From Nostoc sp. MS1 (lineage in GTDB: Bacteria; Cyanobacteriota; Cyanobacteriia; Cyanobacteriales; Nostocaceae), in assembly GCF_019976755.1 (NCBI RefSeq), contig NZ_AP023441.1:5329501-5393500 (forward strand): 64,000 bases of DNA, written 5' to 3'. The position numbers were made by a program, and so were the translations under genes. The notes under the pieces are model-generated. The model made no database searches. It saw only the letters and a program-made list of their open reading frames with translations, and had not been told where the DNA came from. Of the stretch, positions 63,201 through 64,000 are shown piece by piece. The number at the start of each line of letters is the position of its first letter. Within the stretch, counting starts at the first letter, position 1.

Positions 63201-64000
63201 TAACTTTACTTATGCTTTAGTCAGTGGCATTGGAGACAGTAATAATAATCAATTTATTATTGATGGCAACCAAGTAAAACTGAAGTTTTCTCCTGACTTT
63301 GAAACTAAATCAACCTACACAATCCGAGTAAAAACGACAGATAGTACCGGGTTAAGCTTGGAGAAAGCGTTAACTATAAATATTGCAGATGTTAATGAAT
63401 CCCCCACTAACATCATTCTTAGTAACGCAGCAATCGCTGAGAACTCAGCTAATAATACATTAATTGGCACATTTAGTAGTATTGATCCGGATGTTGCGGA
63501 TAGCTTTACTTATAGTTTAGTAAATGATGCAGGTGGAAGATTTGCGATCGCCTCTGGAACAAATCAGATAATCGTCGCTAACAGTAGCTTACTTAATTTT
63601 GAGCAGGCGAACAGTCACACAATCAGAGTTAAAACCACAGACAAGGGGGGATTGAGTTTTGAGAAAAACTTGACTATCTCCATTACCAACATCAACGAAG
63701 CACCTTTCTTTACTAGTACACCGATTAATAATGGAGAAGTTGGTAGCCCATACCAATATCTCATCACCACAGGCGACCCAGAAAACGATAGTCGGATTTT
63801 GAGTGCTACTAACCTACCTAGTTGGTTAACCTTAAGCAATAATCAAAATGGTACTGCTGTTCTTTCTGGTAATCCCGGAATTGGTAACGCCGGAATTTAC
63901 ACCATTCCTCTGGTTGTCACTGACGCAGGTGGACTAAGCAACACGCAAACATTCTTGCTTTCTGTCGGTGCAGTTCTGCGAGAAAGGACGAATTTTAGTC
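60205..64000 (+). CDS. Large RTX/cadherin-like repeat protein, 3' end outside the window
   Basis: The frame starts at ATG 60205 (GTGAG about 8 nt before) and stays open to the last base (over 1265 codons). About residues 150-240 form the N-terminal domain seen in cyanobacterial calcium-binding giants, with AQVLTEELGHYIDSQLN and DTPGDEGELFAAIVDGVEL. An RTX stretch follows (245-300): GGRDILTGTPLSDRIIGGFG and ADVITGGSGADTFVY. Then come Big/cadherin-like repeats of about 100 residues, ending in variations of NITITNVNEAP, with PESDPLTYTLDSSVPSG-type putative-Ig domains between. The protein is probably secreted (type I) and calcium bound, for adhesion or matrix. No signal peptide is seen. Confidence 0.88.
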   Translation, partial: MDTGISIFVHDQISLHNHPLLPDTFACWQPMGLTQLGSSSLNLECQIPVSFAKYELSPKFVESNYPARLDPLLGDSLLVSEEAVSISLLQVTDSLKSFLGQPNYIDSLKLSFGSGWQTTKATAILTDLSQAKNLPQLKIVSGQELQSQGAFSQQTNTIYLAQKFIEQNPINAIAQVLTEELGHYIDSQLNTVDTPGDEGELFAAIVDGVELTSAQIQAITLEDDHKIVTINGQTLLVEQSVNEIVGTGGRDILTGTPLSDRIIGGFGADVITGGSGADTFVYQNIRDAGDIIKDFELRQDVIDVSQVLSSFGYGGFNPIADGYIQFGTYADGTVILLDSDGKGPLSARPYIYVEKVTPNDLSSYTKHFIPNPGEPPQIQAGLVNDTGASASDRLTFDPTISAKVTATSNLISLKAGLNNQAVTVNIFDTLQPDGSFNLTTARLKQINGGSLNDGAYTLKLQATDNKGNISSVYSFNFVLDTTAPILNLQLDPNFDSAPVGDLQTSFEKVNLVGATEANLTVSLQQTGVSSTSNNLGQFTFTNISLTQGSNLFTVVAKDLAGNQGYFSQTFQRLVQPINTAPTNLSLNPASSAENVPDNNIIGTFTTTDIDVADTHTYSLVNGEGDTDNTAFVIVDSQLKIKKSPDFETKSAYSIRVRTTDAGGLFFDKAFNITITNVNEAPTALNLSNEAIAENVVANSIIGTFTTTEPDVGDTHTYSFVSGEGDTDNTAFTILGNELRIKQSPNFEVKSNYSIRVRTTDAGGLFFDKAFNITITNVNEAPIIEAIANQNINEQTPFAFTIKATDPESDPLTYTLDSSVPSGVNLDSTTGLLTWTPLETQGPGSYPITIRVTDGKLADFRTFTINVAEVNTAPVLANIGNKTITLGETLSFIVTANDSDSPANSLSFFIDDGAPTTTKLDTIKGTFAWTPTTVGIYPITIRVKDNGNPVLEDFETIQIQVIAPNLPPTDITLNPATISENVTSGSVVGTLNTVDPNGNDNFTYALVSGIGDSNNNQFIIDGNQVKLKFSPDFETKSTYTIRVKTTDSTGLSLEKALTINIADVNESPTNIILSNAAIAENSANNTLIGTFSSIDPDVADSFTYSLVNDAGGRFAIASGTNQIIVANSSLLNFEQANSHTIRVKTTDKGGLSFEKNLTISITNINEAPFFTSTPINNGEVGSPYQYLITTGDPENDSRILSATNLPSWLTLSNNQNGTAVLSGNPGIGNAGIYTIPLVVTDAGGLSNTQTFLLSVGAVLRERTNFS
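62167..62548 (+). repeat. 300-bp coding repeat with an 82-bp identical tract
   Basis: Bases 62167-62248 and 62467-62548 are identical by eye, and the surrounding 300-bp units are similar (FTTTDIDVADTHTYSLVNGE against FTTTEPDVGDTHTYSFVSGE). The units encode two adjacent cadherin-like domains, so a recent duplication or gene conversion has made them alike at DNA level. Confidence 0.85.

Noticed and set aside
61620..63839. Several minus-strand open frames antisense to the repeat protein
   Set aside because: They mirror the repeats of the plus-strand gene and are shadows of it.
1..64000. tRNA and rRNA genes
   Set aside because: No T-arm/GTTCRANNC pattern within a cloverleaf-sized fold and no rRNA-like sequence was recognised on reading both strands; a covariance-model scan would be decisive.

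Overview
The window is chromosomal DNA of a filamentous, probably heterocyst-forming cyanobacterium of the Nostoc/Anabaena group. The signs are dense HIP1 octamers (GCGATCGC), the photosynthesis genes psb30/ycf12 and ycf3, cyanobacteria-type families (KaiB/KaiC, caspase-WD40 STAND protein, PEP-CTERM, sucrose-phosphate synthase-like enzyme), and the short tandem repeats of 7-8 bp units typical of Nostocales intergenic DNA. The genus is inferred; no rRNA or tRNA gene was seen.

Layout. 1-246: 3' end of a SulP/STAS transporter. 318-7069: a Kai-like signalling cluster: a multi-PAS histidine kinase, two tandem KaiB-like proteins and a double-domain KaiC-like ATPase on the minus strand, with a divergent CheY-type regulator. 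The cluster lies between two inverted copies of a 35-bp repeat. 7228-19421: mostly housekeeping: psb30, recJ, ycf3, gatC, an HMCES/YedK-type SOS peptidase, two glutathione transferases, a hemerythrin protein, DUF2993/DUF2231/DUF167 proteins, and a NarL-type regulator that has lost its DNA-binding domain. 19489-24636: a 1715-residue caspase-nSTAND-WD40 protein. 25058-31755: a small unknown ORF, Mn catalase, a Tat-exported vanadium-haloperoxidase-like protein and a carotenoid-desaturase-like flavoprotein. 31910-35113: a phosphorylase-kinase-alpha/GH15-like protein. 35310-36882: a tightly coupled three-gene operon with a TIGR04255-type protein and two unknown proteins. 37104-44364: an MDR oxidoreductase, an ATP-grasp protein, an ABC permease remnant next to a small inverted-repeat element, a BrkB/YihY membrane protein, purB and a sucrose-phosphate-synthase-like glycosyltransferase. 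44365-46814: gene-poor, with small membrane ORFs and a possible ncRNA. 46815-50701: an NB-ARC/TPR STAND protein, a 35-residue membrane protein, and a lipoprotein + coiled-coil pair. 50999-53212: a class V aminotransferase and a CHRD/PEP-CTERM protein. 53881-59052: a mobile-element graveyard: truncated HU, IS5-, IS701-, IS4- and ISL3-type transposase remains, and a NHLM-type bacteriocin-export ABC transporter broken by an IS, a nonsense codon and a deletion. 59345-64000: an unknown protein and a large RTX/cadherin-like repeat protein that runs off the window.

The most interesting possible systems are the Kai-like cluster with its flanking inverted repeats, the TIGR04255 three-gene operon, and the two large STAND proteins (caspase-WD40 and NB-ARC-TPR), which belong to families tied to programmed death or conflict responses. 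At two places (recJ and the caspase gene) intergenic-type short repeats sit inside reading frames without breaking them.
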